A stretch of 64,000 nt of DNA from Symbiodinium natans (Eukaryota; Sar; Dinophyceae; Suessiales; Symbiodiniaceae): positions 1-64,000 of the forward strand of contig CAJNDS010000509.1 of NCBI GenBank assembly GCA_905221605.1. Direction: 5' to 3'. The position numbers and the translations under genes were made by a program. Below, in pieces: positions 20,450 to 31,898 of the stretch. The notes beneath the pieces were generated by a model. The model ran no database searches. It was not told where the DNA came from and saw only the letters and a program-made list of their open reading frames with translations. Position 1 is the first letter of the stretch. Each line of letters starts with the position of its first letter.

Positions 20450-21405
20450 ACACAATAGTTTATAGAGTCAAGACTAGGGTGGTCAAGGCTAGTGTGTGAG
20501 TAAATCATAACTTTAAATAACACAATAAGTGCCAATGGGTTGCAACGTGTGCCACTGGAGCTCGTCATGATGCAGTGCGGCAGCCACAGTGTTAAAAAGT
20601 TGTGGTGCAAGCCTTGGACCATAATTCTGACAGGGTAGCCGCCAAGAACTTGCCCACGTGAGTGTCAAGGATTTAGGGTTAGTTTGAGCACTGAAGGGGT
20701 CCAGCCTTAACGCCAAACCGTACTAGCTCAGCCCGTTAAGCCCGAACCTCTTTCACCGGGTTAGCCCCTACACCCTAAATTAGCCCTGAAACTTGTAACC
20801 TCAACCTTAGGTCCGAAACCTGGGCTGCCTGAAGTCAACCCCAATCGCCACTACGGATACTGGGGCTTAGCCAGGGGTGTCAAACCTGCTGAGGCTGGAC
20901 CTGGATATGCTCGTCGTTGGGGTCAGGCAGCGCCTCACTTGTCGAACGCCGCCTTCATTTCCGAGTACTTAATTAAAGACTTAGCAGCAAAACTTTGGTC
21001 CCAGGTGACTTTGGTTTAGGAGATGACGATTGGTTGAGTCATGCCCTGTTCTGGTTATTAGTCATGCAGCAGGTGCAGCCACAACAGGGTCGCTCAATGC
21101 AACAGGGTCAGTACGCATTGGCAAGAGCCTGAGCTTTCAGTGTCAGCAGTTGGTAGTTGGCACTGTTGCATGGTTGGTGCCGGTTTCTAAGAGTCATTAG
21201 GTGTTGCCATCAACCACAGGGTCAAGGGCCTCATTCAGGCCAATCCCACTTGACTGCCCCTCGCCCAGGTCGTCTCTTCACATGGCCTTGCCTGCTGATG
21301 ATTCATCTTGCTCAGCGGTTGAAAGAAAAAGTGCGAGGGTCAGTGTGTCACCGAATTTGCCTGGTAGAGAAAACATTTTTCGCAGCAGCCGGAACGCAAA
21401 CCCAG
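20450..21405 (+). other. Intergenic region closing the GGGTCA-rich block
   Basis: About 950 bp without a supported gene. Scattered single telomere-like units occur near 20680-20800. The last dense GGGTCA words are at about 20912, 21106, 21222 and 21338; beyond 21.4 kb the word becomes rare. Confidence 0.5.
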
Positions 21406-21412
21406 TTGTGAC

Positions 21413-22400
21413 GTGCTTGACCATGATTTGCCATGGCCACCACGATGGTCCAGCATCGCGGAGGCCTCGCGCCTCCAGCGGATCATTGGGCCAAGACCGC
21501 CCTCCCCCTGGCGCCCTGGCCGCCCGGGCCACTCCAGCAGGGCCACTCCAGCAAGGGCCACTCCAGCAAGGGCCACTCCAGCAGGGGGCCACTCCAGCAG
21601 TGGTACTGGGCACCAGCTTCCCGAGCAATGCCGTTAACCGCCTGGATGCCTGTAAACCAGGCACCATATGCACCCATACCTCCACCCATGTTCTTTCCAA
21701 TGGCATGCCCTCAAAACCAGCCGGCAACTCCTGCCCGGACTCCCGCTCCCCAAGCAGCGATGCCCATACCTCCGCCACCGCCACCAGCGCACTTCCCACC
21801 ACCACTCCCTCCCACGCAAGCGCCTTTGCAGGCACCCGAAGCACCGCCCACGGCACATCATGGCACATCCAGCATCCTCAAAGGAGCAAAACACACACAA
21901 GCCCCGGTGGGCAGACTTGTCGGAGGGGGCTCCTCGGACAAGTCTGCCCAGCGGGGCTTCTGTGTGCTTTGCTCGCTGTTCACGGGCTCAAGCCCCTCAG
22001 CTTTTTTCACCGCGGTCTGACCAGTGTGTGCCTGCCACATTTGCTTTATTGCACCTTGGCCGCATCTCGGCGGGTTTTGGGTTTTGGGTTTGGGGTTTCG
22101 GGTTTTGGGTTGAGGGCAAGCCGCAACTGAAAACAATCGCCTGCTGCATCCTGCTGCAAAAACTAAGCAGCATACGAAGTCGGTATTAAGTGCGTCGCTA
22201 TCTGTTCTACCGCGGACAGTCGTTTGTTGGCAGGGCGCACGCTCGCCAGCAGTTGCGCAACCCTCAATCCGCAACTCTCCTTTAGAGCGTTCGCCCGTGC
22301 TCTTCAAGCCCTCCATCTAGGCCCGCCAGGCCCCAAGCCCCCAACAGCCGCCAGGAATTCAGTGGAGAAGCCCTCGCCTCAGAAAAGCATGAGGGTTTTG
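21413..22400 (+). pseudogene. Pro-rich repeat element, copy 1 (frameshifted, internally deleted)
   Basis: The copy starts at the shared border TGACGTGCTTGACCAT and has ATG at 21433 (MATTMVQHRGGLAPPADHWA). It encodes a Pro/Gln/His-rich protein with a GHSSK tandem (21530-21600) and a Pro-run PMPPPPPPAHFPPP-like core. Relative to copy 2, a short extra segment near 21866 (a duplicated GGCACATC) shifts the frame just before the conserved motif KPRWADLSE, which then continues in another frame. About 600 bp after that motif is missing and replaced by a foldback (21887-21972). The downstream part (22015-22300) matches copy 3. The family is unknown; the RWADL motif is one I associate with dinoflagellate Pro-rich proteins. 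Confidence 0.6.
21887..21972. repeat. Foldback (inverted repeat) at the deletion point of copy 1
   Basis: The arms TGGGCAGACTTGTC (21908-21921) and GACAAGTCTGCCCA (21937-21950) are perfect. With a few mismatches they extend outward through GCCCC and ACACACA to about 35 bp each. Confidence 0.8.
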
Positions 22401-23755
22401 GGTTTGGAGTTTCGGATTGCGGGCTTCGGTTGAGGGTTTCGGGAGCGAACGAGCGCCTTCAGGGGGGTTTGAGTTTAGGGCAACCCTTTTTTGGGGGGTC
22501 TAGCATTACGGGTTTGTTTCTACAACACATTCATCCCTGTTTCTACACCCCTACACCCCTCCACCCCCCCCCCCCTCCCCGACCCCTACTAAGCACCAGC
22601 AGTACGCGGCAGCTTCATGGACCCTAAACCCTAAACCCTAAACCCCGAAACCCTAAACCCTAAACCCTAAAACCTCAGCCGAAGTTTGATGGGAGGGCAC
22701 CGGGCTCGGGCCGTTCGGTTTGAGGGGAGCGGCCTCGCAACCCTGCAGGTTCGACTTGTAGAAGAGGGACTCGACTTCCAGCTTGGGGCGTCTTCAAGAC
22801 CGAAACACTAAGTCGAAAAAGGCCGGGTTCGGAACTAAGCTTGTGAATGGCACTTGTAGACCTGTCTTGTAGGCGCCTGGCCACCCTGACCAAAACTCCT
22901 CTCAAATTCCAAAGCGCCCTTGCGCCTAAAGGCCTGCGAGGTTTCGCGGTCGAGGTTCAACGCTCATCCGAACAGAACTGATCAAACCCACGATGAAGGG
23001 TTTTCAAGACTTCTTTCCCCTGCAACGAACCGTGAACCTGCAAGTATCCTTTGAGTGAGCTCCCATTTCTCACTAGAAGGTTCATTTTGTCATACAAGTT
23101 GGGTTGCCTGATTTATATCTCTAGTAGGTACCCATGAACCTAGGTAGGGTTCTAAGTACCTTTATTAAATTGATAGTACAGGTTGCCTTAGTTATAACAT
23201 GTGTAGCTACCCATGAAACCTCAAGTATCCCAATCTTTGTCCGAGGCCAGATAGCGGCGCCGAGCTGCCATTGCCTGATGAGTGCTTGAAGTTGCCTCAG
23301 AAGTAAGATCATACACTCGCTTCAAAAATTCACATCCACACACACAAACGCACGCGGACACCTTACCCGAGGTCCAACAATGCAGATCTGTTCTGTTGAC
23401 GATGGGTGGCAAGATAAGACGTTTTGTCCTCCAAGATTCCGAGCTCTGCTGCGAGCTCTGCTGAACGGCAGTGCTATAGCTCGACAAAGCTGCAAGCTTC
23501 TCACCTGACAGAAGCCCTCAGCATTTCCAGTGCTGAACAGGACCAGTACGTTTTGCCTAAGCAACCAGCTCGACCGCTCGATGTGGTGCGGACGAAACAC
23601 GAGCCAAGCTGCACCCAGCTGCACGATGTGGTGTCTGGATCGTTGAGTGACCCTTAGAGGCCCAGATATGTGAGCTTCTGCACATTCCACGCTTCTGAAC
23701 TCTCTTACAAGCTGGTGTCACTTCGTGACTGTCCCGTGTCGAGCTGTGGCTCAAG
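22401..23755. other. Non-coding spacer with short telomere-like arrays
   Basis: Contains TTTTGGG-type repeats (22070-22115 and 22390-22440), a C-rich run at 22561-22578, and CCCTAAA units at 22621-22672. The shared block GTGGAGAAGCCCTCGCCTCA lies just upstream of this spacer at about 22360. Two dispersed ACCCATGAA..CC motifs occur near 23130 and 23210. No supported gene. Confidence 0.5.
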
Positions 23756-23756
23756 A

Positions 23757-25300
23757 CATCCAAAAGCTCGTGACGTGCTTGACCATTTATTTAATCATGG
23801 CCACAACCATCGTTCAGCTGCCGCCTGCGTTTGTAGGTGAGCAGGCTGTTTATGGGCCAAACTATCGCGGAGGCCTCGCGCCTCCAGCGGATCACTGGGC
23901 CAAGACCGCCCATCCCATGGCCCCCTGGCCGCCCGGGCCACTCCAGCAGTTCCAGCAGTGGCCACTCCAGCAGTGTTACTGGGCGCCAGCTTCCCCAGTG
24001 CCCCCACCCATAATGAGCTATGCCGTTGGGCAGGGGCTGTGCTACCAGCCTGCCCCGGCAACCGCATAGATGCCTGTGAACCAGGCACCCTATGCACTCA
24101 TGCCTCCACCCATATTCTACCCAATGCCATGCCCTCAATACCAGCCGGCAACTCCTGCCTGGACTCCCGCTCCCCAAGCACCCATGCCCATGCCTCCGCC
24201 ACCACCACCAGCGCACTTCCCACCACCACTCCCTCCCATGCAAGCGCCCTTGCAGGCTCCCGAAGCACCGCCCACGGCACATCCGGCGCCCTCCAAGGAG
24301 CCAAGCACGCACAAGCCCCGCTGGGCAGACCTGTCCGAGGAGCCCCCAAGGTGCGATCTCACAGATGTCGCGACCTCGTCCCAGGAGCCCCTTCCCACGC
24401 TGCTTCCCCGCCCTCCACATGGCCCGCAAGGGAAGGGGCGAGGGAAAGGAGGCAAAGGGCACGGCAAGGGAAAGGGGACGAGAAAGTGGCGCCAGTAAGG
24501 GAAGAGTCTCGGCGCAAGCATTCCTGCAGCCCTCTCTGAATGCACTCATGTCGCAGTGTTTTCACTCAGCATGAAGCATGAAGCAGCAATCTTGCGTAAG
24601 CTGACGCATTCCAGGACCTTGGCTGAAGCTACGCCAGAAGTCGCCGGCCACGGCGACGGCCCGATGCCTGAGAAGGGATGCAGCAGCTCGAACGAGCAAA
24701 GCGTTGCTGAAGTTAGAATCGTAGAAGAGGTGACAAAGCCCTCCCTCCGTCGATTGTTTCATCTGTGGACACTTCGCCTAGCGAAGGACTGCCGTCCGGG
24801 CACCCGCCAGAAATTGATGTGTCGCAGTAAGTGCTGAGACCCGGCTCATTGCAGCTGCAAGCCATTGCACACCCTACTCGTACCTACACCCTCCAATCAC
24901 CCATACTGGAATACATGTCTTTTATTTTGGGGCCGCACGCTGTCATTTTGTGTGCCCTTGAGGGTCTCCAGGTTAACCCGAAACCAGACGTCATGGCGCT
25001 TAGTCCTAGTGGGGAGGGTTCGCAGTCATGGGTCGCGCAATGGTTATGGCGCCTGAAAGAAGGGGATCCCAGCCCCAAAAGAAAGAGCCCTGACGTTTCG
25101 CCATTCACGGACCCAAGCCCCCTTATCAGCAGTGACCCTGCGCTCGGACCCATCTATGCACTTGCTTCTTGTGTCTTGGCCGCATCTCAATGGGTCTAGG
25201 GTTTAGGTCTTTTGGGGTTTCGGGCCAGCTGCAGCTTGAAACAGTCGCAGTTGCAGGCAGGCTCTCCGCCCTCGCCTCAGAAAAAGATGGGGGTTGAGGG
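23757..25300 (+). pseudogene. Pro-rich repeat element, copy 2 (longest; in-frame stop)
   Basis: ATG at 23797 (MATTIVQLPPAFVGEQAVYG). The protein is rich in Pro/Gln/Ala with a polyproline core, then KPRWADLSEEPP, and ends in a Gly/Lys tail GKGRGKGGKGHGKGKG before TAA at 24496-24498. A TAG at 24067-24069 interrupts the frame; the equivalent codon in copy 1 is TGG. Downstream sequence to about 25300 (ACGCATTCCAGGACC, CGTAGAAGAGGTGACAAAGC, CTTGGCCGCATCTC) is shared with copy 3, so the repeated unit is larger than the coding part. It looks like a dispersed, decaying element. Confidence 0.6.
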
Positions 25301-25309
25301 TTTGGAGTT

Positions 25310-26120
25310 TCGGGGCTCAGTCCCCTTAATATACCCCCAATATGGCCCTGATATTCCCCTAGGGATCCTTAAAAGGGGACCCCAAAACCCAAGGGTACAA
25401 CCTTAAGGGTCCAAGGTAGAACCCCTAGAGTTTAGGGTGCAGGTTTGGGGTGTGGCCCATGGTAGTTTTTAGGGTACAGGGTTAAGGCGGTTACCCCTCG
25501 TTCCTCCTGTGGTTTGTGGTGGGTATAGGCTTAGGATTGAGGGTTCAAGAGGGTTTAGGGTTTAGGGTTTAGGGTTTAGGGTTCAAAGTGGGGGTTCCGG
25601 CGCATGGCATGTCTGGGGGCCACCGGCTAGTAAGCTGGGTACATTGAGAGTGGCAGGCCCTAAATAGACCTCTATCGCTAAAGCTCCACAACGCCCTAAA
25701 CCCTAAACCCTAAACCCTAAACCCTATAGCTCCACAACGCCTCATGCAAGCCCAAAAGCTAACATCCTGAAACCTTTCAAACTGCAATAAACTCCCAAAG
25801 CTCACAGTGCTGATGCACACTGAGTCCCAAAACCCTAAACGCCAATCCCTACCCTACCAATTGCCTGAGAACCCCCTCTAAAATAATACGACTGTTCTTT
25901 CTTATAAGGGCCTAAGCCCTAATTCTAAACCCTAAACCCAAAACCCTAAACCCTACATGATCCCTGGGGCCTGGGCTACTACAGCAACCAACCCCCTCGG
26001 TAGCTGCCCCAGGACATGGAAACACGCAACGTCCAGTTGCCCGAAACCCTAATAACCTGACCCTAAACCCTAAACCCTAAACCCTAAACCCTAAACCCCA
26101 AACCCTAATGTATCATGCCT
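25310..26120. repeat. Degenerate telomere-like arrays and spacer
   Basis: TTTAGGG units at 25550-25583; CCCTAAA units at 25690-25726, 25925-25955 and 26050-26110. The intervening DNA shows no supported gene. Confidence 0.7.
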
Positions 26121-26459
26121 TACAATTTACCATAGTTCTCAAAATAGGGACTTGGGGGTCCTTCCCCCTGCCGAAAGCTACGTCGCAGGCGTAGCCTCTA
26201 CCGCTTTGAAGGCCCAAAAACACGGCAACTTCCGAGGTGTCAGGGTCCTTGGCCGCGGTTTCTGGCAACAAGGAGCGCCTTCAGGGTGTGACGTTCTTCT
26301 GTGATTTAGACCTGTTTTCAAGCACGGTGTGCTGTGACAGCGGGCATCTCCCAGGGCAACTCTTGTCCAGGAGCCCCGGTGTGAATCCACGTGTGGCCCT
26401 TGTGGCCTCATCCATCCTCTAGTCGTCTTAAGTAGGTCTGGTGAGGCATTCGCAGTCCA

Positions 26460-26492
26460 CATGGCATGTCATGGCATGTCATGGCATGTCCA
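26460..26492 (+). repeat. ATGGCATGTC decamer, three tandem copies
   Basis: ATGGCATGTC is repeated three times in a row, about 90 bp upstream of the transporter start codon. Confidence 0.8.
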
Positions 26493-26583
26493 GCATGCGC
26501 ACGGTTTTGATATCGGTTGTGAGGCTGTTCAAATTATGGCGCAGTTTTGGTGCTCCTCAGGGATCCAATCTTAGCCGCTCGCC

Positions 26584-28013
26584 ATGTCCTACGTGAAGCA
26601 GGAAGAAGGCGCCGAAGGAAGAGACTGCCCCCAGCGCACAAAAATGGACGAGGAGCTGCTGCAAGCCCCTACTCTGAGGGAGGTGCTGTGGATGCTTGCG
26701 CCGGTGTACGGTACCTGTCTCCTGTGCCGAATGATGCGGGCTTTGGTCTATGTCTGTGTCCCTCTTCACGTCTTGGATCTTGGTGGAAGCCCAACAGAAG
26801 TCGGGCTCCTAGCCTCTTTGTATGGCTTGGGCTTCATGATTGCAAATATCCCCGGAGCGTTTCTTCTACCATGTCTTGGTGCCAAGTACACCCTGCTGCT
26901 GGCCTGTGCCCTCTTCCTGGGTTCCGCCAGCATCTCCTTAATGGAGGACATTGAGATGCTGATTCTCTCGCAATTTCTACTGGGCTTGGCGAACTCGCTG
27001 GCAGTGCTTGCACAACTAACCTACATCTCCGGCACCGTTCCCCCCGAGCGCCTGGGCTTCGCGATCAGCATCGTGGGAACCCTTACCTACTTAGCCCTAG
27101 CCGCTGGGCCACCCCTCGGCTCCCTCCTGCGCGAAGCCTTCGGCATCCGCGCGGTGTTCTTTGCGCAGCTGGCTTGCGGCAGCCTCGCAGCTCTGGGGAG
27201 CGTCTGCCTGGGCAACGAGGTGGAGTGGGCTCCAAGCACGAAGAGCGGTGTACTCCAAGCCAAAGATGCGCTGAAGGAAAAGAGCGGCCGCCTTGTGCGC
27301 GTGCTGTTGTTTGCGTGCGCCATGCAGTTTGTCTGGAAGGGCAGAGAGCTCTTCTTTCCTCTCGCCGGCCGGGAGGCGGGGATCTCCGATGTGCTCCTTG
27401 GGCAGATTGTGGGGTGGTCCTTCTTGGTGGACATGCTCATCTCTCCGCTTGCTGGCTGGCTCATGGACTCTTACGGCCGGGTCCGTGCCGGCGCCGTGTC
27501 CTTGACGCTGCAGTCAGTCGGGATCATGGTTCTTCCGTTCCACAGCGCGGAGAGCATCATCACCTCGAGCACCCTCACTGGCTTGGGCAATGGCCTCGGT
27601 GCCGGATTGCTCATGGCCTTTGGTGCAGACCTGGCCCCGTCAGGAGCGGGCCGTGGCGCATTCATGGCGGTGTATCGGTTGCTCTTCAACAGCATGGACG
27701 TCATCACCCCGCTGTTCCTGAGCATCTTGACGACCTCGGCATCCTTGCACGCCTCGGAGCTCACAACAGGCGGGATGGGGATGGGGAAGAGTCGGAAGAG
27801 TCAGAGTTACGCAAAGTTGTTAGCCCGTCACCAGTACCCAAACTTACAGAGCCATCCTCCTCTTGGGGTCATTTTCTGCTTTGTTTGTGCTCTGCCTCAC
27901 ATCTTACAGGTGCCATCGGCTTGCTGGGGGTCATGTGGGTTCTACGATGCGTGCCCGAGACATTGCAGAAGCATGTGAAAGTTGCGAAACGGAAGCAGGT
28001 GGAACCGGTCTGA
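26584..28013 (+). CDS. Major facilitator superfamily (MFS) transporter, two exons
   Basis: This is a multi-pass membrane carrier; the substrate is not predictable. The ATG at 26584 is preceded by an in-frame TAG 12 nt upstream, and a possible trans-splice acceptor (CTCCTCAG) lies at about 26560. Exon 1, 26584-27769, codes hydrophobic helices in the MFS order: PVYGTCLLCRMMRALVYVC, EVGLLASLYGLGFMIANIPG (with the start of the loop 2-3 motif), a central charged loop (about residues 220-240), then a second six-helix half including GWLMDSYGRVRAGAVSL, the loop 8-9 D-x-x-G-R motif. The 140-nt intron 27770-27909 has a GC donor and TTACAG|G acceptor. Exon 2, 27910-28013, supplies the last helix AIGLLGVMWVLRCVPETL and a basic tail. 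Total 429 aa, typical length. Reading through the intron gives a false 464-aa frame. Confidence 0.85.
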
Positions 28014-29030
28014 GGCCCCGCGTCGCCAACAATGCCTCTGGAGGCAGCATCGCGTTTAGTTTCGAAATCTTCCTCACTGGTGAACGGTGGGGGGTTCTTC
28101 TTAGACAGTAGTCAGAGGCATGTGCCAATTTTGTCTTTTCCGGGCATTCGCCCACTTTGTGTCCTTTGCATTCATTTTCCTTTTCTGCTCCGCGAGCACT
28201 GACGGGTATATAGCCCAGCATTGCTTTTCCCGACTAGGCACCAACTGACCAGGGGTAGGTTTGAACATGTCTTCTACTTTTCATTACCCTTTGTTCCGGT
28301 TGTATCATCCTTCCAAAGCCATAGACCATAGAAATCCAATGTTTGTAGGGCCCCCCAAACCTACCCCAGGTGGGATTCGCTTCGTTTAGTAGCCAGTGGC
28401 AGCCTCCAATTGTGAGCTGGATAGGTTTTAGTTACCTGGCCTCCTGTGATGTGGCCTCAACCTACTGCTGCTTAGTAGGAAATGAGGGAATGAGGTACCC
28501 TTTAAGGTCCCCCGATATATTACCCTTTCAGGGATTATCTAGGGTACCTCATTCCCTCATTTCTTACGAACCAACAGAAAGTCAAGCGAGATGGCATGGG
28601 AGAAAAAGTCGGGGGGGGGGGGGTGCAGAACGAGGCCAGAAGGTGTTTGCCTGTGCACGTAAACCCAGGCCACCTCTTCTGGCAAGCCTCAGACCCAACC
28701 GTGGCCGTTTCATATAGGGGTCGGAATAATTACTAATAGCATTCCCTTATATTCCCTTTATAGATATACTTATAGTTACCCCCACAACCCTGTTCGAATT
28801 ATTACGGCCCCTATCTTAAATTGGGGAGTGTCTTGATTGATCTTTTCCGGCACAAATGGACTCTTCCAATAGCCAGTAGCAGAGGCAGCACTAAACCCTA
28901 AACCCTAAACCGTAGACCCTAGACCCTAGACCCTAGACCTAGAATCTTAACCCTAAAGGGGGGGTAGGATGCGGCGCGTATTCATTAAGTCCTGAACCGC
29001 AACCCCTGAATCTAGACCCCTCAGCCCCAA
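28014..29030. other. Intergenic region with two foldback structures
   Basis: No gene is supported. A stem-loop lies at 28474-28568 and a shorter imperfect inverted repeat at about 28709-28811 (GGGGTCGGAATAATTAC against GTAATAATTCGAAC). Also a G12-type run at about 28611-28623 and CCCTAAA/CCCTAGA units at 28890-28945. Confidence 0.55.
28474..28568. repeat. Long stem-loop with 23-bp perfect arms
   Basis: The left arm 28479-28501 (GAAATGAGGGAATGAGG onward) and right arm 28541-28563 are exact reverse complements. With one mismatch they extend to about 28 bp. The loop is 39 bp. Confidence 0.9.
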
Positions 29031-29036
29031 CTACCG

Positions 29037-30450
29037 CCAGGACTTCAGTGGAGAAGCCCTCGCCTCAGACAAAGATGAGGGTTTAGGGGTTGGAGTTTCG
29101 GGGTTCAGCATTTAGCGTTTAGGTTGGGTGTGGCCCATGGTAGTTGGGTTGGAGTTTAGGGTCTATAGCTTGAAGGTCCCTTACATCGCCAGCAAGGACA
29201 GCCCTTGTTGGCGATCTGGGGGGGGGGAAGCTCAGGAAAAAGTCTCGGGAAAGGCAAGGGGACGAAGAAGTGGTGCAAGTAGGGGAAGAGTCTCGGCGGA
29301 ATCAGTCCTCTCTGAATGCACTGATTGGCAGTGGTTGCTTGGAGCATGTAGCAGCAATCTTGCACAAGCAGACACATTGCAGGACCCTAGCCGAAGCTGC
29401 AGCGCCAGGAGTCGGGGGCCCCGGCTACGGCCCCATGCCTGAGAAGGGACGCAGCAGCTCGAACGAGCAAGACGTTTCTAATCTTAGAATCGTAGAAGAG
29501 GTGACAAAGCCCTCCCTCGCTCAATTGTTTCATCATCTGTGGACACTTTGCCGCCAGAAATTGATGTGCCGCAGTGTGTGCTGACCTGCCTCATGGTGGC
29601 TGCAAGCCATTGCAATCCCTGCTCGTACCTGCACCCTCAGACGACCCACGCTGACCTACATATCCTTTCCTTGGGGGCCACAGGCTGTCGTTCTGTATAC
29701 TCTTTAGGTTGAAACACGGTAAGCCCGAAAACCAGTTATCATGGCGCTGTGTCGAACGGCTTTGAGTCAACCGCGAACGGTTCGTCGAGACTGGGTTCGC
29801 AGATATAGGTCTCATGGTACCTGAAAGAAGGGGTCCCACAAAGAGCCTGACTTGTCGCTGCTCACGGGCCCAAGCCCCTTATCAGCATTGACACCGCGAT
29901 CTGACCAGTATATGCCTGCCATATTTGCTTATTGCGCCTTGGCCGCATCTCGATGGGTTCTATACAGCTTCAAGCAGTCGCCTGCTGCAGAAACTAGGCA
30001 TGTCTTGGTTGGTTGAGCCGTTCCGGCACAGTGAGGCTCTTCCAGTAGCAGCAGAGGCAGCATCGGTGCAGTAGGATGCGGTTGGTATTAAGTGCGTTGT
30101 TATTTGTTGTGCCGCAGATGGCGCACGCTCGCCCAGCAGTTGCGCAACCCTAAATTCGGAACTTTCCCTTCGGACACTCACCCGTGCTTTTCCGGACCCT
30201 ATAAACCCTAAGCTCTGGACCCTAAAGCCTAAAGCCTAGAAGCCCTAAAGCCGAAACCCCAGACAGTCCCCTCAAGCCGAACCTCTAAGCCTGAATTCCT
30301 ATTTAATTTGCTTAAGAGCTTCGGAAATGGTTTTCACATTGTTTGGGAGGGAGGAATCTTAAGCAAATCGTAGTCAACTGCTGCGAGGAATTCAGTGGAG
30401 AAGCCCTCGCCTCAGACAGATGAGGGGTTCAGGTTCGCATTTTCGGGTTT
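29037..30450 (+). pseudogene. Pro-rich repeat element, copy 3 (5'-truncated)
   Basis: 29200-29590 matches the end of the copy 2 coding part (Gly/Lys tail) and the following 350 bp; 29590-30200 matches later parts of copies 1 and 2 (GGCGCACGCTCGCC, CAGTTGCGCAACCCT). Frames are broken throughout. The shared block GTGGAGAAGCCCTCGCCTCA flanks it as direct repeats at about 29046 and 30396. Short telomere-like units interrupt it. Confidence 0.6.
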
Positions 30451-30531
30451 AGGGTTTAGGGGCTCAGGTTTGCAGTTTCGGGTTTAGGGTGGTTGGAGCG
30501 AACGCACAAAAGGCGCCCTGTTGGCCTTCTT

Positions 30532-30563
<32 letters not shown>

Positions 30564-31898
30564 TCTCTGACCTAATCCCTAAACCCTAAACCCTAAACCC
30601 TCTCTGCTCTCTTCTGAATTCTCTCTTCTCCCTTCTTTGGCAGAAGTGGATCGCTCCAAGAGGCCGACTCTAAGAGAAAGTAGGCCACCTGACCAGAGTC
30701 CACAAGAAACCCCTCAAACAACCCCCCAACAACACTAAATTAAAGGGTTTAGGGTTTAGGGTTAGGGTTTAGGGTTTAGGGTTTAGGGTTTAGGGTTTAG
30801 GGTTTAGGGTTTAGGGTTTAGGGTTTAGGGTTTAGGGTTTAGGGTTTAGGGCCCCAAAACCGTAGAAGCCCCAGAACCTCAAACCCTAAGGCCCTGAACC
30901 CTAGCTCAAACCTCAAAACCCTGGAACCTCAAACCCTAAACCCCAGAACCCTAGAACCCGGACACCAGAACGCCACAGGCCACAGAGTGCCTTGGTTTGG
31001 GGTTTAGGGTTTAGAGTTTAGGGTTTAGGGTTTAGGGTTTAGGGTTTAGAGTTTAGGGTTTCTTTGCTCTTTTCCTGAGAGCCCAAGGTGTCCCGCTCCT
31101 GGATTCTCCACACCAACCATCCAGTCTGATCAGTTTACGCTTTGAGACCTGGCTGAGTCTATGCTCTGGGTAGCCCAGTGGTACCCTTTTCGTTTTTTTT
31201 TGGCTTCAAGGTTCCCTCATGAATTAATTAACCAACCAAAAATGGGTGCCCTTATTGTAATAGGGTTACTGGGGCACCAGGTACTTGAACGTTCAGGTTT
31301 TTTTTGAAGTAGGGTGACAAGGACCTCAGTGTGGGTTCAGGTGTAGGTCACCTGACTTCTAACCCTACGTATAACCCCTGAATCGTCAGGCAGGCCTTAA
31401 ACCCTAAGCCCTAAACCCCACACCCTAAACCTTACCTTACTTCTGAGGACCCACCCGTCAGGTAGGGCTTTTGGGTATTTGGGGCGATGGGTGCAAGGGC
31501 CTCAGCCCTTAAAGCCCTACAACCTCCCTAAACCCTCACACGAGGCTTTACCCCTGAACCCACCGGGAAGCTGAGGGGTTTTAGGCTTGCATAGTAGGTT
31601 TGTAGGGATTGAGGGTTTCAAGGGATTGAGGGTTTGAGGGGGTTTTTTGGGGCGTCTAAGTACGGCTTTAGGGCATTTAGCGTTTCAGGGGTTTAGGGTT
31701 TCTGGGGGAGTACTATACTTTTATCGTCTTCAATACATTTTTGGTTCCGGGTTCCTATTGTAGCTACTCATACCTAGCCAGCGTCACCCCTGCCTGGCTA
31801 CCCGAACTCCACTAAGCCGATAAGCCTGAAGTTTAAACCCTAAACCCTAAACCCTAAACCCTAAACCCCAAACCCTAAACCCTAACCCCGGCTCCCAG

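Noticed and set aside
20700-20800. Possible tRNA or small structured RNA
   Set aside because: Short complementary pieces were noticed but no cloverleaf with a T-loop could be built.
21433-22020. Intact 195-aa Pro-rich gene
   Set aside because: Comparison with copy 2 shows a frameshift before the conserved RWADL motif and a foldback-linked deletion.
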